Assembly (NCBI GenBank): GCA_001931905.2
Contig: MSJI02000657.1
Span: 1 to 27,414 of the forward strand
DNA: 27,414 nucleotides
Source: Cladosporium sp. IMV 00045
Taxonomy: Eukaryota; Ascomycota; Dothideomycetes; Cladosporiales; Cladosporiaceae
Reading direction: 5' to 3'
Of this stretch, positions 8,451 to 18,655 are shown one piece after another. The notes beneath the pieces are model-generated. The model was given only the letters and a program-made list of their open reading frames with translations. It did not search any database and had not been told where the DNA came from. A program made the position numbers and the translations under genes. Positions within the stretch are counted from its first letter, which is position 1; every line of letters starts with the position of its first letter.

Positions 8451-11171
8451 ATGGCCTTCTCCACAAGTGTACGTGCCAGAATTACGCTCTCGAGCTTCAA
8501 GCCTTCCTTGTTAGCTTTTCACTAACACCTGACTTCCTACCCAAAGGCACGCTCCTTCACCAATCTCCCCAACGCCACTTTCTCTGCTTCAAACAAAAAC
8601 GGCGCATCTACGACGCCTTGGGGAGAGAAGAATATTTGGGCATTCGACAGCGGTTTGGCAACGCGAGACACCAAACTCGATGCTGCAAAGCTACGAGACT
8701 ACGGCACACAAGGATCTAATGGGCACTTGGGCGACGAGAAGAAGTCGGGTTCTGGAGTATTGCTAGAAGGATCACACCCTACCAGCTCAGCTTGGGGATT
8801 ACGTCCAGATCTGAATAATCGATCGCTCACCGGCACCCAACTCACAGACTCTACCAACCCTCAGACTCGGCCAGCGAACACACCTGCCTCTCACCAGATA
8901 TGTCTCTCAATGATCGACAACATGTCGCCAACCACTACCCGCCCACCCACCATCAATCTCACAAGCAACGACTTCAAGGCTAGAACGGCGCATAACAGCT
9001 TTCCCAGCCATGACAGCAGGCCGCCACCTCTCTACACCAAATTCAACGCCACTGCACCTGCGATCGATACTCCAAGGACATCCATGTCGCCGACAGAGGC
9101 GAGAAAATCAATCTGGGCCATGAGCGCAACAAACTCTCGCGACCCAAGTCAGCCGCCCTCCCGGCAAGAGATGGCCCTGCCAGATCCGGGTCACTTCACG
9201 GGCGGCAACACACGTACCCACTCACTTTCGTCGCAGCGCACCGTCACCTTTTATGGAGGCTCGAATGGCGTCGACCAGATGCTCCCGCAATTTGGACAGA
9301 TGAATCTCGGTCAGAACGACCATGCGGCAGCTTTGCGCAAAACGTCTGAACCCTGGATTCCTCAGCGGAGTCATCGCACCATGCAGGGTGGTCCTAGGCT
9401 CGACTTCATGCCGCCTCGCGAGAAAGCCGAAGCTGAGGAGCTTGATCCGTTTGGCATGGGTAATTATGCGCCTGACGACTTTGCTCCTAAACACGCGCAA
9501 GCCTTGAATCCATTCTCTAATCCTAAGCATGTATCCTCCATGTATGACGTGCGTCCACCTATATCCTTCACGGCTGGTGGCGCCGCCGCACCACCTTACG
9601 ACTACCAAAGTGAGTTGAAGGTACAGCTCGAATGGCCAGCCTACTCAGAGGACATGGCGCTTCCCAGAGAACTTGGCGCTGTATCCGAACATAAGCAGGC
9701 TCTCCTCGATCCACGTCTGCAGCAGATGCTTGCGCTGAGGTCCACCTATCCGGCAGCTTTCTTCAACCCGTACGCTGTGGCCAATGGAGTCCAGAATGGC
9801 ACATCATCGCCGTACTTTCCTGTCTACCCCATGGGACTCCCCAGCCTCGAGAATAATGTCTCACCTCGTGAGACACTTGTCAGCGACGGGATTCAGAGCC
9901 TCAAGCTTTACGAATTCAAGAACATCGGCAAGAACAGCAAGCGCTGGGAGCTGAGCGACATCTTCGACCACATCGCTGAATTCGCCGGCGATCAGTACGG
10001 CTCTCGGTTCATCCAAACCAAACTTGAGACCGCCAATTCGGATGAGAAGGAGCGTGTATTTCGCGAGATCGAGCCAAACGCCATTCCCTTGATGACAGAC
10101 GTGTTTGGCAACTACGTAATTCAGAAGTTCTTCGACCACGGCCACCAGGATCACAAGAAGATGATTGCGAACAAGATGCGAGGCCAGGTGTTGAATCTGA
10201 GTCTGCAAATGTACGGTTGCCGAGTGGTACAAAAAGCGCTGGAACACATCCTCGTCGAACAGCAGGTCGCACTCGTTGGGGAGCTGGAGAATCACGTCCT
10301 CAAGTGCGTCAAGGACCAGAACGGAAACCATGTCATCCAGAAAGCCATCGAGCGATGCGCTCCAGAGACCATCGGCTTTATCTACCAGGCTTTCCTCGGT
10401 CAAGTCCAGCATCTCAGCCTGCACCCCTACGGCTGTCGGGTGATCCAACGATGTCTCGAAAGACCAGAATGGTTTCCGTCGAAGCCCAGGATTCTGGCAG
10501 AGCTCCACGATAGCATGCAGCATGGCATGATCGCTGACTCGTATGGCAATTATGTCGTGCAGCACGTCGTCCAGAAGGGCAGTTTGATGGACAAAAACCA
10601 CGTCTTCAGAATCGTGATTCAGGGTCTCGAGGGCTACAGCAAACACAAATTTGCCAGCAACGTCGTCGAGAAGTGCATCGAGTATTCCGACGACACTTGG
10701 AGACGTGAGGTGGTCAACGCCTTGACTGCGCCTGATCAGCGTCGCTCCGAAGGCGACACCACACTCGTATCGATGATCAAGGACAATTTTGGCAACTACG
10801 TGATCCAGAAGCTGCTCGACAAGCTCTCCTTCCAAGACTACCAGTACTTCACGAACCACCTCGCAGTCGCCATCGCCCTCGCCAAGCGCCACGGCTGCGG
10901 CAAGCAGATCGCAGCTATCGAGAGCCGCATGCGCCGCTTCGGTATTCCAGCCCACCAGCAACGTCAACCCGCCTCGTTCGGTATCGCCATGCCAGCGCCG
11001 GATGGAAGTCACTACACTTCCGTGACCAACACTCCTGCTCTGCTCACGCCCGATTCGCAAAGCCTGCAGGCTAGTACCGTCCCTTCGGTCAATGGTGATG
11101 CGGTAGAGGGCGCGCAGAACTCGGGTCGCAAAGAAAGCGAGCCTGCTCTTGACCCGAAGATGCGTCGCTGA
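8451..11171 (+). CDS. puf3: Pumilio/Puf3-type RNA-binding protein, two exons
   Basis: Exon 1 is only 18 nt (8451-8468, MAFSTS). The intron 8469-8546 has a GTACGT donor, ACTAAC branch site and AAAG acceptor. Exon 2 runs to TGA 11169-11171, giving 880 residues. The N-terminal half (to about residue 455) is disordered and Ser/Pro/Thr-rich. The C-terminal PUF domain has eight repeats whose base-reading helices are at residues 491 (GSRFIQ), 527 (GNYVIQ), 563 (GCRVVQ), 599 (GNHVIQ), 635 (GCRVIQ), 673 (GNYVVQ), 709 (ASNVVE) and 755 (GNYVIQ). By the known PUF code this set reads 5'-UGUAUAUA-3', the Pumilio/Puf3 element. Such proteins bind 3' UTRs, recruit deadenylases and, in yeast Puf3, control nuclear-encoded mitochondrial mRNAs. 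A short Ser/Gln-rich tail follows the domain. The first exon is the least certain part. Confidence 0.92.
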
Positions 11172-12935
11172 GGAATGACATGATTTCCTGTCTTGTGAGC
11201 ATCCACGACTTGGAGCAGCCCGAACACCAACATCTTCTTGACGACATACACTTGGCATCCGTGACGAGTCGCGAAGGTCTCGCGACAAGGCCACACTCTT
11301 TTACTTTTCCTTGTCTTTCTAACACCACTATTTCCTTCCTTCTCCCCCTTCACTTCAACGACCTCATGAATTACTATCAACCACGAGCCCTCTTTCTCAT
11401 CTCCTCGGCCTTTTCTTTCTTTTCTCTTTCTACGAACTTTCTCCGGGAACAACAGGACTACATCCAACGACCCTCATCACGACACGACGATCATCGACCG
11501 GCGCAGGCGGCGAAAACGACAAAACAAAAACGAAATTTCACGATGCTTTACATGTTTACACAGGACCTTGGGCGGGAGCATAAGAAAAAACCAAAACAGG
11601 ACATAGGGGAAGGAAAAATCAGGGACCGGCCGCATTAACGGAACGGAATGCAATGCAATGGTGCACAATAGGCAGTACACAGAAGGTGTCAGGGAGTATT
11701 TGGATTGACTTTTCACGACTGCATCACTCTTTCTCCTACTTCTTCATGGCCTCGGCGATGGAAAAGACAGGGAAGAAGAGAGTGTGGTGGTATTGGCTGA
11801 GAAGGTGTTTTTGGTGATTTGCGAGTTTGATATTCCTTCTTTTTTTGAATTGTGCAAGGAAATGGGATGCAAATGGGTTGTTTCAAGGGAAACAAAGGCT
11901 TTCAAATATCGATACCCCCTTTCTTTTTGGTGTTGGTGGTGCTTTGGCGTTTCTTTTTTGTTTCTTTCGCTTGGTTCTTTATGGAATTTTGAGTAGCGAG
12001 TATGAATACAAGACATTGACGAAGGATGTGGACTATTTTGGCTTGACTGCTCTTGCGAAATTTGATGTACATTCATGTGAGATCTCCCGTGCCGTCTTCT
12101 CTACTTCTCCTCGACGCCGTGCTTGTGGCTGGCCGCACCATCACTGCTCTCTCTTTGTTCCTCTCTCACGCACATTCTCTGTCACAAAGTCCGCGCCACC
12201 TCCGCCTCTTCTTCGCCATTGCTGTGAAACGTTCCTTTCGCTCGTTTCTGGTGTCTACTCTCGTCCGCCACGAATGGTTGCGTTGTCTGAATAAGATGGA
12301 GTCGGAGGGAAGCATAGAAATCAATCGTTTGGTAACTTTGCGGCTCTACCTCTAACTTTGAGCGCATTGGAGGAGGGCACGGAGAGAAGGTTCTTTTGTT
12401 GCCTTCGTTTGCGTGATTTGGTGCTGTCGATTCGATTCGATTTGATTTGACTCGAGGCTTTGGGTTTGAGCGTAGACGGGTGTGGCAAGGTTTGGATTTG
12501 GTTTGGGAGGTCCGGTTTCGAGATGAGAACTCTATGGCCTGTCACTCACTATACTTTGTGTGTTGTTTCAGCGATCTTGAGGGGGCAGGACTGCTGTCAG
12601 GTGTGGGCTTTACTTTGGGTGCAGTGAAAAGGCCTCATATGTAGCACGCACACAAGGGCCGCGATGCTCTTTAAGATTTGAGCAGACGACTTTCCGCTGG
12701 ATCACTTGACTAGACTGTCCCTGACATCGAGGACAATGCACGGGACTGTGGGAGCACAGAGCTACCTAGACTTGTGTTTGATCCCATTGTAGCTGGCGAT
12801 GACGGTAGCAGCACAAGCTTGTGCGGCCATGAATGGGGACAACAGTATGCGATCAGAGTCGAGACAAAGGGGTTTGCTACCATCACGGCGCTTTCTCGCT
12901 GCTATCATCGTTGAGATTGACATGTACTTCAGTGA
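11172..12935. other. Intergenic region downstream of the Pumilio gene
   Basis: The CT-rich first 500 bases are probably the Pumilio 3' UTR. A 110-codon minus-strand frame with a true ATG (12076 down to 11744) is Ser/His/Lys-rich, has no family features and overlaps a plus-strand frame, so I do not call it. A simple GATTCGATTCGATTTGATTTGA run lies near 12428-12449. Confidence 0.45.
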
Positions 12936-12936
12936 T

Positions 12937-13073
12937 TAGATGCGGTCAATGATCTGAAGTTCGTTCATGAACACATGCCTAATGTGATCTTCAACGACAT
13001 CGCAGATCCAGAGTGGGAGGAGCTGTGCAAGGTGTTGCCTGGTGCTCCATTGGCCGACAAAACCAAGGCCTAA
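12937..13073 (+). pseudogene. Possible C-terminal remnant of a gene (sulfotransferase-like?)
   Basis: Behind an acceptor-like GATTAG at 12934-12939, the frame 12939-13073 reads as a plausible protein end, with PNVIFNDIADPEWEELCKVL near its end and a TAA stop. The WxxLCxxL pattern loosely recalls the C-terminus of fungal P-loop sulfotransferase-like proteins (Sulfotransfer_4). No matching upstream exon was found, so it is either a fragment or a coincidence. The family suggestion is an inference from a short pattern. Confidence 0.22.
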
Positions 13074-13351
13074 ACCACGCCTCCCATGAGAGCATGTACG
13101 CGGACAAAGACACCATGATGCGGCTGAAGTTCTCGAGCAAACTTTTACCCAAACTCCCACGGTATTGAGATGTTAGGCATTGAGGTGATCCAAAATCTCG
13201 ATCCCCCAAGAAGCATCGCGCGTGCCCTTCGCCTTGAAGCCGGCATGCATGTCCACCATGAGACCTTTCGTCGTCTGAGAAGAGCTCAAGTGACTCCTCG
13301 CTCCCTTCCTCTGGCAACAACGCCCAAGCTCCGCTTCGCGTGATGGGGTGA

Positions 13352-13585
13352 AGCCATTGGGATTTCCCTCACCAGATCGCCATTCGATCAAACATCGTCC
13401 AAATTGAACATGCTGAGATCGAGGAGAATGCCCTCATCGTTCTGATTCTCCTCATTGTAATAAAGCCTGGGTTCCCATCACTTGTCGTCGTCAATGACCC
13501 GGAGGCGCAGCCACGTGCCCCATCGCCCAACGCTTCAGGCCAGCTCGTGCCTTCCCTCACTGCCTTCTTCACGAGAGCTCAATGA
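13352..13585 (+). pseudogene. Possible short gene remnant, no family recognised
   Basis: This open frame of 77 codons lies between two stops and has no ATG. It contains a hydrophobic run (ALIVLILLIVI) followed by a Pro/Ala-rich tail. It could be a fragment of a membrane or secreted protein, but such a run can also arise by chance. It sits immediately upstream of the secreted-protein gene promoter. Confidence 0.15.
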
Positions 13586-13642
13586 GCAAGTAATCTCACC
13601 GCCGCCGGCTGCTGCCTGAGCACATGCCCATACCAGGTAGGC

Positions 13643-13650
13643 ATAAATAA
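13643..13650 (+). promoter_or_regulatory. TATA-like element and CT-rich core promoter of the secreted-protein gene
   Basis: ATAAATAA lies 129-136 nt upstream of the ATG at 13779. It is followed by a long pyrimidine tract (13651-13730) and a CAA-rich leader ending CAGTCACCATGG. This arrangement is common in highly expressed fungal genes. Confidence 0.45.
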
Positions 13651-13778
13651 TTCCTCCTTTTCGCCTTTCTTCCTTTCCCTTTCACCAACATCTCCCTCCC
13701 TATCACCCTCCTCTTCTGTCCTGCTTCCATCAACAACAGTTACAACAAACAACAACACCCACCAGAGAACCAGTCACC

Positions 13779-14209
13779 ATGGTTTCCATCAAGTCCCTCA
13801 CCCTCGCCGTCATGGCCTTCACTTCCACTGCTGTCGGCGTCGACAACGCCCGCATCACCCACTACGACAACCAGGACGCCAGCAACATGCAGCTCGGCGC
13901 CTGCGAGCAGCCGCAGGGCACTCTCGCCGCCCCATACGGTGCTGCCATGGGCCTCGAAGACAACGGCAATAAGCAGACCTGCGGCAAGTGCATCAACGTC
14001 CACTACCAGGGCAAGACCGTCAAGGTCCAGGTACGTTGAGCACTCACCCCTTTTCCTTCATTCATCCTTGCTGACAACACCACAAGGTCATCGACAAGTG
14101 CAGCGCCTGCCCGCACAACGGCCTCGACCTCTGGCTCCCGGCCTTCGCTCAGCTCGCCAACCCGGACGTCGGTGTCCTCTCCGCCAGCTGGGAGTACGTT
14201 GACTGCTAG
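13779..14209 (+). CDS. Small secreted double-psi beta-barrel (barwin/expansin-like) protein
   Basis: Exons 13779-14030 and 14087-14209 join in phase 0 to 124 residues. The intron (56 nt) has a GTACGT donor, CTGAC branch site and CACAAG acceptor. Residues 1 to about 20 form a signal peptide (MVSIKSLTLAVMAFTSTAVG). The mature part has the RlpA-like/barwin layout: ARITHYD start, GAC at 40-42, TCGKC at 68-71, a beta segment with VKVQVIDKCSAC across the intron, GLDLWLPAF, and a final SWEYVDC. There are six cysteines (42, 68, 71, 89, 92, 124), enough for three disulfides. The asparagine- and glycine-containing loop DNGNKQTCGKC matches the family. Such proteins are secreted to the cell surface or apoplast and may bind wall polysaccharides; some act as effectors or elicitors. 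There is no carbohydrate-binding module and no enzymatic residue I can defend. Confidence 0.85.
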
Positions 14210-14219
14210 GCGGTTCAAA

Positions 14220-14275
14220 GTACGTCGTTGTCGCGTGTGTCGATTCACGTCAACACCCACTGACCGATCTTGCAG
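14220..14275 (+). other. Probable 3' UTR intron (or alternative splicing) of the secreted-protein gene
   Basis: Eleven bases after the TAG stop is a GTACGT donor (14220), then CACTGACC as branch site and CTTGCAG ending 14275. Its 56-nt length equals that of the coding intron. A second GTACGT sits before the stop at 14194, so the same acceptor could produce an isoform lacking the final tyrosine and cysteine. Confidence 0.45.
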
Positions 14276-15761
14276 CCAACATACAACACACTCCTTTTTC
14301 CTCTTGCACCAGCATCATTTACGCGGTGCTACCTGCTGCAGCAGAAGTGGCGCGGTTGACCACAGAGAGATGACATGCATGCATGAATGACTGACAGACA
14401 CGATGGCGACGATGAAATGAAATGACTTCACTTCCACTTCTTGTGGCTTTTCTTCGTGTGTGTTTGTGATGCCGTGATGACTTTGCCAATCTCTCATTTA
14501 CTTCTGATGCATTCCCACTCATTCGGAGAAGCTTGTGAGAGACGGCCAGTGTAGTATCCCACCGCCATCTTTGTAGCCCGGTGGCTGTCTGGTAAGCCCA
14601 CCAGCGGCTTGTTGTGAGCGAATGTCCCGTAGACAAGCGAACAAAGCATCGGCACGAACATTGCAATCGTTCGGCCTTCTTATTTCTCGTCCCATCCTTG
14701 TATTTCTCGTCAGGTCCGTGTCTCGCAGCGGTCTGTAAGCACGTAGCATCGCTTCCTGAAGCCACAGGGTGGTGGTAAGCCAGCCGGCTTTTCGTCCAGC
14801 AAATTCACTTCCCACCCAGCCACCTTCACCGTCCAAGCAACGCGTTGCAACCCCTCAACGCTTTGGACAAGCAGAGCACGAAAATCGCCGTGGAAGCATT
14901 CACCGTCAACAGAAACCCCCACGCAGTCAGTGCTGCGGTGCTGATGATTTGCTGAGAGCCGGCTCGCCGTCACAGCACTGTTCGGCTGCCCACCCAGCCA
15001 GCCCATGCAGAGGACTCAAATACACGCTCGATGCGCAGTCGGTGTCAATCACAAAGACGAGCTGACGCAACAGAGGGCGCTGTAGGTCTGACGATAGCAA
15101 CCGACCGACCCTACTTCGATAAAATCATTGAAGACGGCGGCAACACATCTGCTTCTTCCGACTACATCGGCCGGCACAGTGGGGTTGACCAACCAGCTCC
15201 CTTCGCGGTGTGGATGAAGCTAAGGCCTTTGACGTGGCGGAACATACGTTCAGACCGCCGTCGAAATCATGGAGAGATGCCAGAAGCAAGAGATGGACAG
15301 CGGCATACCCTGCACAAGCCGGGATGAAGGCCTGTTGACGGTAAGGGAGGCGCCTTCTGAGGAACTTCTTCGCTTTATCTGTACAACACACGCACGGCAG
15401 AGTGAGCAGACAATGCGCTGAGAGCAGCCAAGATTACCCAAGCTCGCTGCGGAATGATGAGCAGTGGTATCGAACAGCCTCGTTCTCGCTCGTGGAGACT
15501 TGGAGTATGCGGCCTCGGCCAGAGTGGGCATCAAGAAGATCCGAATACCCATGATGTAACATGACAGCGCAGAGCAGTCAGACGACCAATTCGACCCTTT
15601 CGATACCGGGCTCCCATTACCAATCGCTATGGTTTTCGAAGCCTGATCGGATCCCGGACGAGCTCCTCCAGGCGGTGGTCTTTACGAAGATGGTCAAAGA
15701 CACGGTAGCATTTGCATCAAAATCGACGATCACATAAGGAGGCCGAACACATTCGCCATAA
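14276..15761. other. Gene-poor region, first part
   Basis: Only short overlapping frames on both strands are present, without consistent starts, splice sites or family features. The first 200 bases are likely the 3' UTR of the secreted-protein gene. The frame 15567-15769 reads as protein-like (FDPFDTGLPLPIAMVFEA, then TGA, then GGGLYEDGQRHGSICIKI) and may belong to the decayed gene that follows. Confidence 0.4.
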
Positions 15762-17083
15762 GCGAGTAGGCAGCCCTTGGAGTACCCATGGTTGGATGCT
15801 TTGGATGGACTGGTATTCGTTCGGCAATGGCTTGCATATCAATCACGTTCGGATCGATCAGGGTCACACCAGTCTACCGAAGGTCAGGCATGCGGTCTGA
15901 GAATCCAGGTTCCAATCGAACAATGTGACTCTTCAGACAAAGACCCATGGCTCTCCCTCCTGACGACTGATGGTATCGAGGCATCATAGCTTCGTGGTTC
16001 ATTGGAATTTCGGTTTCACTGGCAAAACCGAATCAAAGATCGTACTGAATGGAACAGCGGATCGGCCTTCTTCCGGCGTGCTCTCTATGCAGGACCTCAA
16101 AGCAGGGTGTTGACGATGACTGCTCAGTGTTTTCCGAAGCGTGAGCAGCATTTTCCGAAGCGTAGCAATATCCAATTGGTGTCCGAGAGACGAATCCTTA
16201 GCAATTTTCTTAGGCACAAAGACTTTGAAAGGCTCAGTCGGCCTCAAGAAGACTCAAGGGCAATAACTCAGTTGAGGAACGAACTCAGTTGAGGAACGCT
16301 AGACGTAGCAGACCCGGTCGTCTCGATATCTGCGAACTCACCCAGCTCGGCAGATCGGCTCGCAAGTCTAGCATTAGGCTCACTAGAAAGCACTCAGAAC
16401 TCCTCGCGCAGGGGATTATGGATACTGTGAACAAGCAATGGATCTCTCTGCCTCTCGTCGGTCGACCGTCCCAGTCCAGAGGGCGTCCGTAGAGCTGGAA
16501 CACATGCTTCGACCAGCATTTGAGACTTCCGGAGAATGGATTTTCGTGGATCTTCCCACATCTTCAACAAGTCGTAGATTTACGCGCTCAGTCTAATCCT
16601 AGTCGCCGAGTTTCCAGGAGTCACGGCCACGTGCATGCCTTCAAGGGAATAGTCTTCGCCAGAGGTGATGCCGCATGCTCGTCACGCCGCAAGACTTCCC
16701 AGGAGGCGAGCCTCGTCGGCATTGGTACTCTCTCAAGACATCGGCTGGAGATATAGAATGGCGCTCTTTATGGCAGATAGCCGTGCGGCTCTGCACAAGC
16801 ATACACCTTGTTGATGGTGATCAGCATGTCCACCGAGGAGGGAGGCGCCGATGTTGTGCACGGCAGCTGGCCCGTGCTCTCACCCTCTTGTGATCTTCCA
16901 GCCGACGACGACGACGTCTCTTACGTCTCACCGACAGGCGAGAACGATAGGCTCTGTTCGGGCGCAATGCTTTTGCAATGCCCTTGTGCGCCTGTCCGGG
17001 CTCTTCCTCACCCTGCTATATCTTCACCTGACGTCTCCGAGAGAAGGCCGCGGCGAAAGTGTCCGTACGGCGAAGGTTCGTAG
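15762..17083 (+). pseudogene. Possible decayed protein-coding gene
   Basis: One frame is open from 15762 to about 16281 with a single stop (TAG 15987). A 21-bp tandem repeat at 16125-16166 preserves the frame (QCFPKRE/QHFPKRS). At 16265-16298 the 17-mer AACTCAGTTGAGGAACG is duplicated exactly in tandem, which shifts the frame. Counting one copy only, reading continues in the new frame to 17083, with stops at 16490, 16754 and 16778 before the last at 17081. All five stops are TAG. CpA-to-TpA change of CAG codons, the usual signature of repeat-induced point mutation, would explain this. No family is recognised, and the opposite strand also has open stretches, so chance is not excluded. Confidence 0.27.
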
Positions 17084-18655
17084 ACAGCCGTAGTGGCATG
17101 CTTCTTCTCGTCTGCGGCGCGTTTCAATGGGATGCAATTGCTGGGAGAAGGTTGTAATGTGCGGAATTGCAATGTCTGTGAGCTAGACGACCATGCTTTC
17201 TGGTTCAATGGCAAGAGCGTAGTGGAAAGTTCGCTCGCTCGCTCGCTGGCAAGCGACAAGTCTCGCCAACCACCAAAATAACAAGCAAGCAGGGAAGGCA
17301 GTGAGAGAGCAGAGAAGGCAAGCACAGCACAGCCGACCTTCCTGCACGATCAACTTGGAAGGTAAACGGCAGACGAGGTAGGAAGGCTGCAAAGCTCGAG
17401 TTCCGAACGTGCGATGCAGTCTGATCCAAGCGAAGTCACAAAATAAATCTGAGGTATCAACAGCACGAGACGTAGTCATCAGAGGGACAGGCAGACAGCA
17501 CATCGTTCATGCGCACGAGAGCTACATAAGGAAAAGTAGGGAAAAGTAGGTAATAAGGCAAACCATCTTCCTCTCTCACCGCAGCGGCAGCAAAATATCG
17601 AGATCGGGCCCGCGAGCTAAGGCAGTGGAAGTAAGATTCCCCTCTCCTATTTAACAAGAACGCCTTATCCTCAATGAACTGAAATAGAAACAGGCCAAAT
17701 CAAGCACAGCACGGCTCTCGCAGCAGTCTCGACCGGGGCTCCCATCTCAAGTACATGTACCTTGCCTTCATAAAGCTAGGGGAAATCAGGATTCAACGCT
17801 ACCCACTCATCACAAAAGTCCGTCCTAGGCATGCATAGCCACACGAAGAGAATTGATGATGAATTGAAGGGATTGAGGTAGGATAATGTGATTAATAAGA
17901 CTACATGTAACTACCTACCTAGGCAAGTGGTTCAATCGTCAACGATACAAGCCGGTCTGTCTCGTAGGGATTTGTTTGAGCTGGTATCGAGACGGAATAA
18001 ACGGGGCTACGTGGTGGTGGTGAGAAGGCCCCGCCATTCCTGTTGGTCGAGTGTTGTTGCGAGGATCGATTGATTAATCATGTCTAGCAGTGAAAAAAAA
18101 AAAAGTCGTCAAATGCAATTGATCTAGACGGTTGTCTCCTGTTTGGCCCAAATCACAAATCTCAGTAGCCAATATTCGGGATTCCTTACAAAGCTTGCTG
18201 AATTATTTTTTGATTTTCTTTTTGATTTTTTGTGACTACATTAATAAAAAAAAAAGGCAAAACGTGAAGTCTTGAACCCAGCCGGAGAAAGAGCCGGCGA
18301 GACCATCATCATCATTAAGGATACTGCTCTCCTCTCTGCATGCTTCAATTCCACCGACTCGGGAAGGGGGACTCATGAGAAAATCCTCCCTGCAGGCATG
18401 CCTGCGTGCATGCAAAGCGAACACATGCAAAACCACATCGCCCACCCATCCGGGGGTATAACGTCCTTCTCTCCTTTCCTGCTCAGTCCCTCCATGCTCT
18501 CTGCTCCGATGCTCCCGGGTCAACTAGTGAGCTCATAGCCGAAAGATTCGCTGCTCAATCCACGTCACTCGTGAGAAGGCAGAGTGTCCCTGGCTTCCTC
18601 GTTTGCCGGTTCCTCTTTTGAATAAAAACGACCGAAAAAGTCAATCACAAGCCTT
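17084..18655. other. Gene-poor region, second part, and RAD23 3' flank
   Basis: No supported gene. Visible structure includes a GCTC run (17232-17247), a tandem GGGAAAAGTA-like pair near 17528-17550, an A12 run near 18090, an AT-rich patch around 18200-18256, and the 14-bp perfect palindrome GCAGGCATGCCTGC at 18392-18405. The last bases before 18656 are the RAD23 3' UTR on the minus strand. Confidence 0.45.

Noticed and set aside
9861..11294. 477-codon open frame on the minus strand
   Set aside because: It lies entirely opposite the Pumilio gene's PUF domain and downstream part and has a Leu/Val-rich composition expected of an antisense shadow. No family signature is seen.
11744..12076. 110-codon minus-strand frame with ATG
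   Set aside because: It is low complexity, has no family features, overlaps a plus-strand frame of equal length and sits in the Pumilio 3' flank.
14474..14505. Box C (GTGATGA) and box D-like CTGA suggesting a C/D snoRNA
   Set aside because: The spacing is far too short for a full snoRNA, no terminal stem is visible, and the site lies in the likely 3' UTR of the secreted-protein gene.
18392..18405. 14-bp perfect palindrome GCAGGCATGCCTGC
   Set aside because: It has no associated repeat ends, coding element or second copy. It is probably chance near several GCATGC hexamers, so I list it only as local structure.
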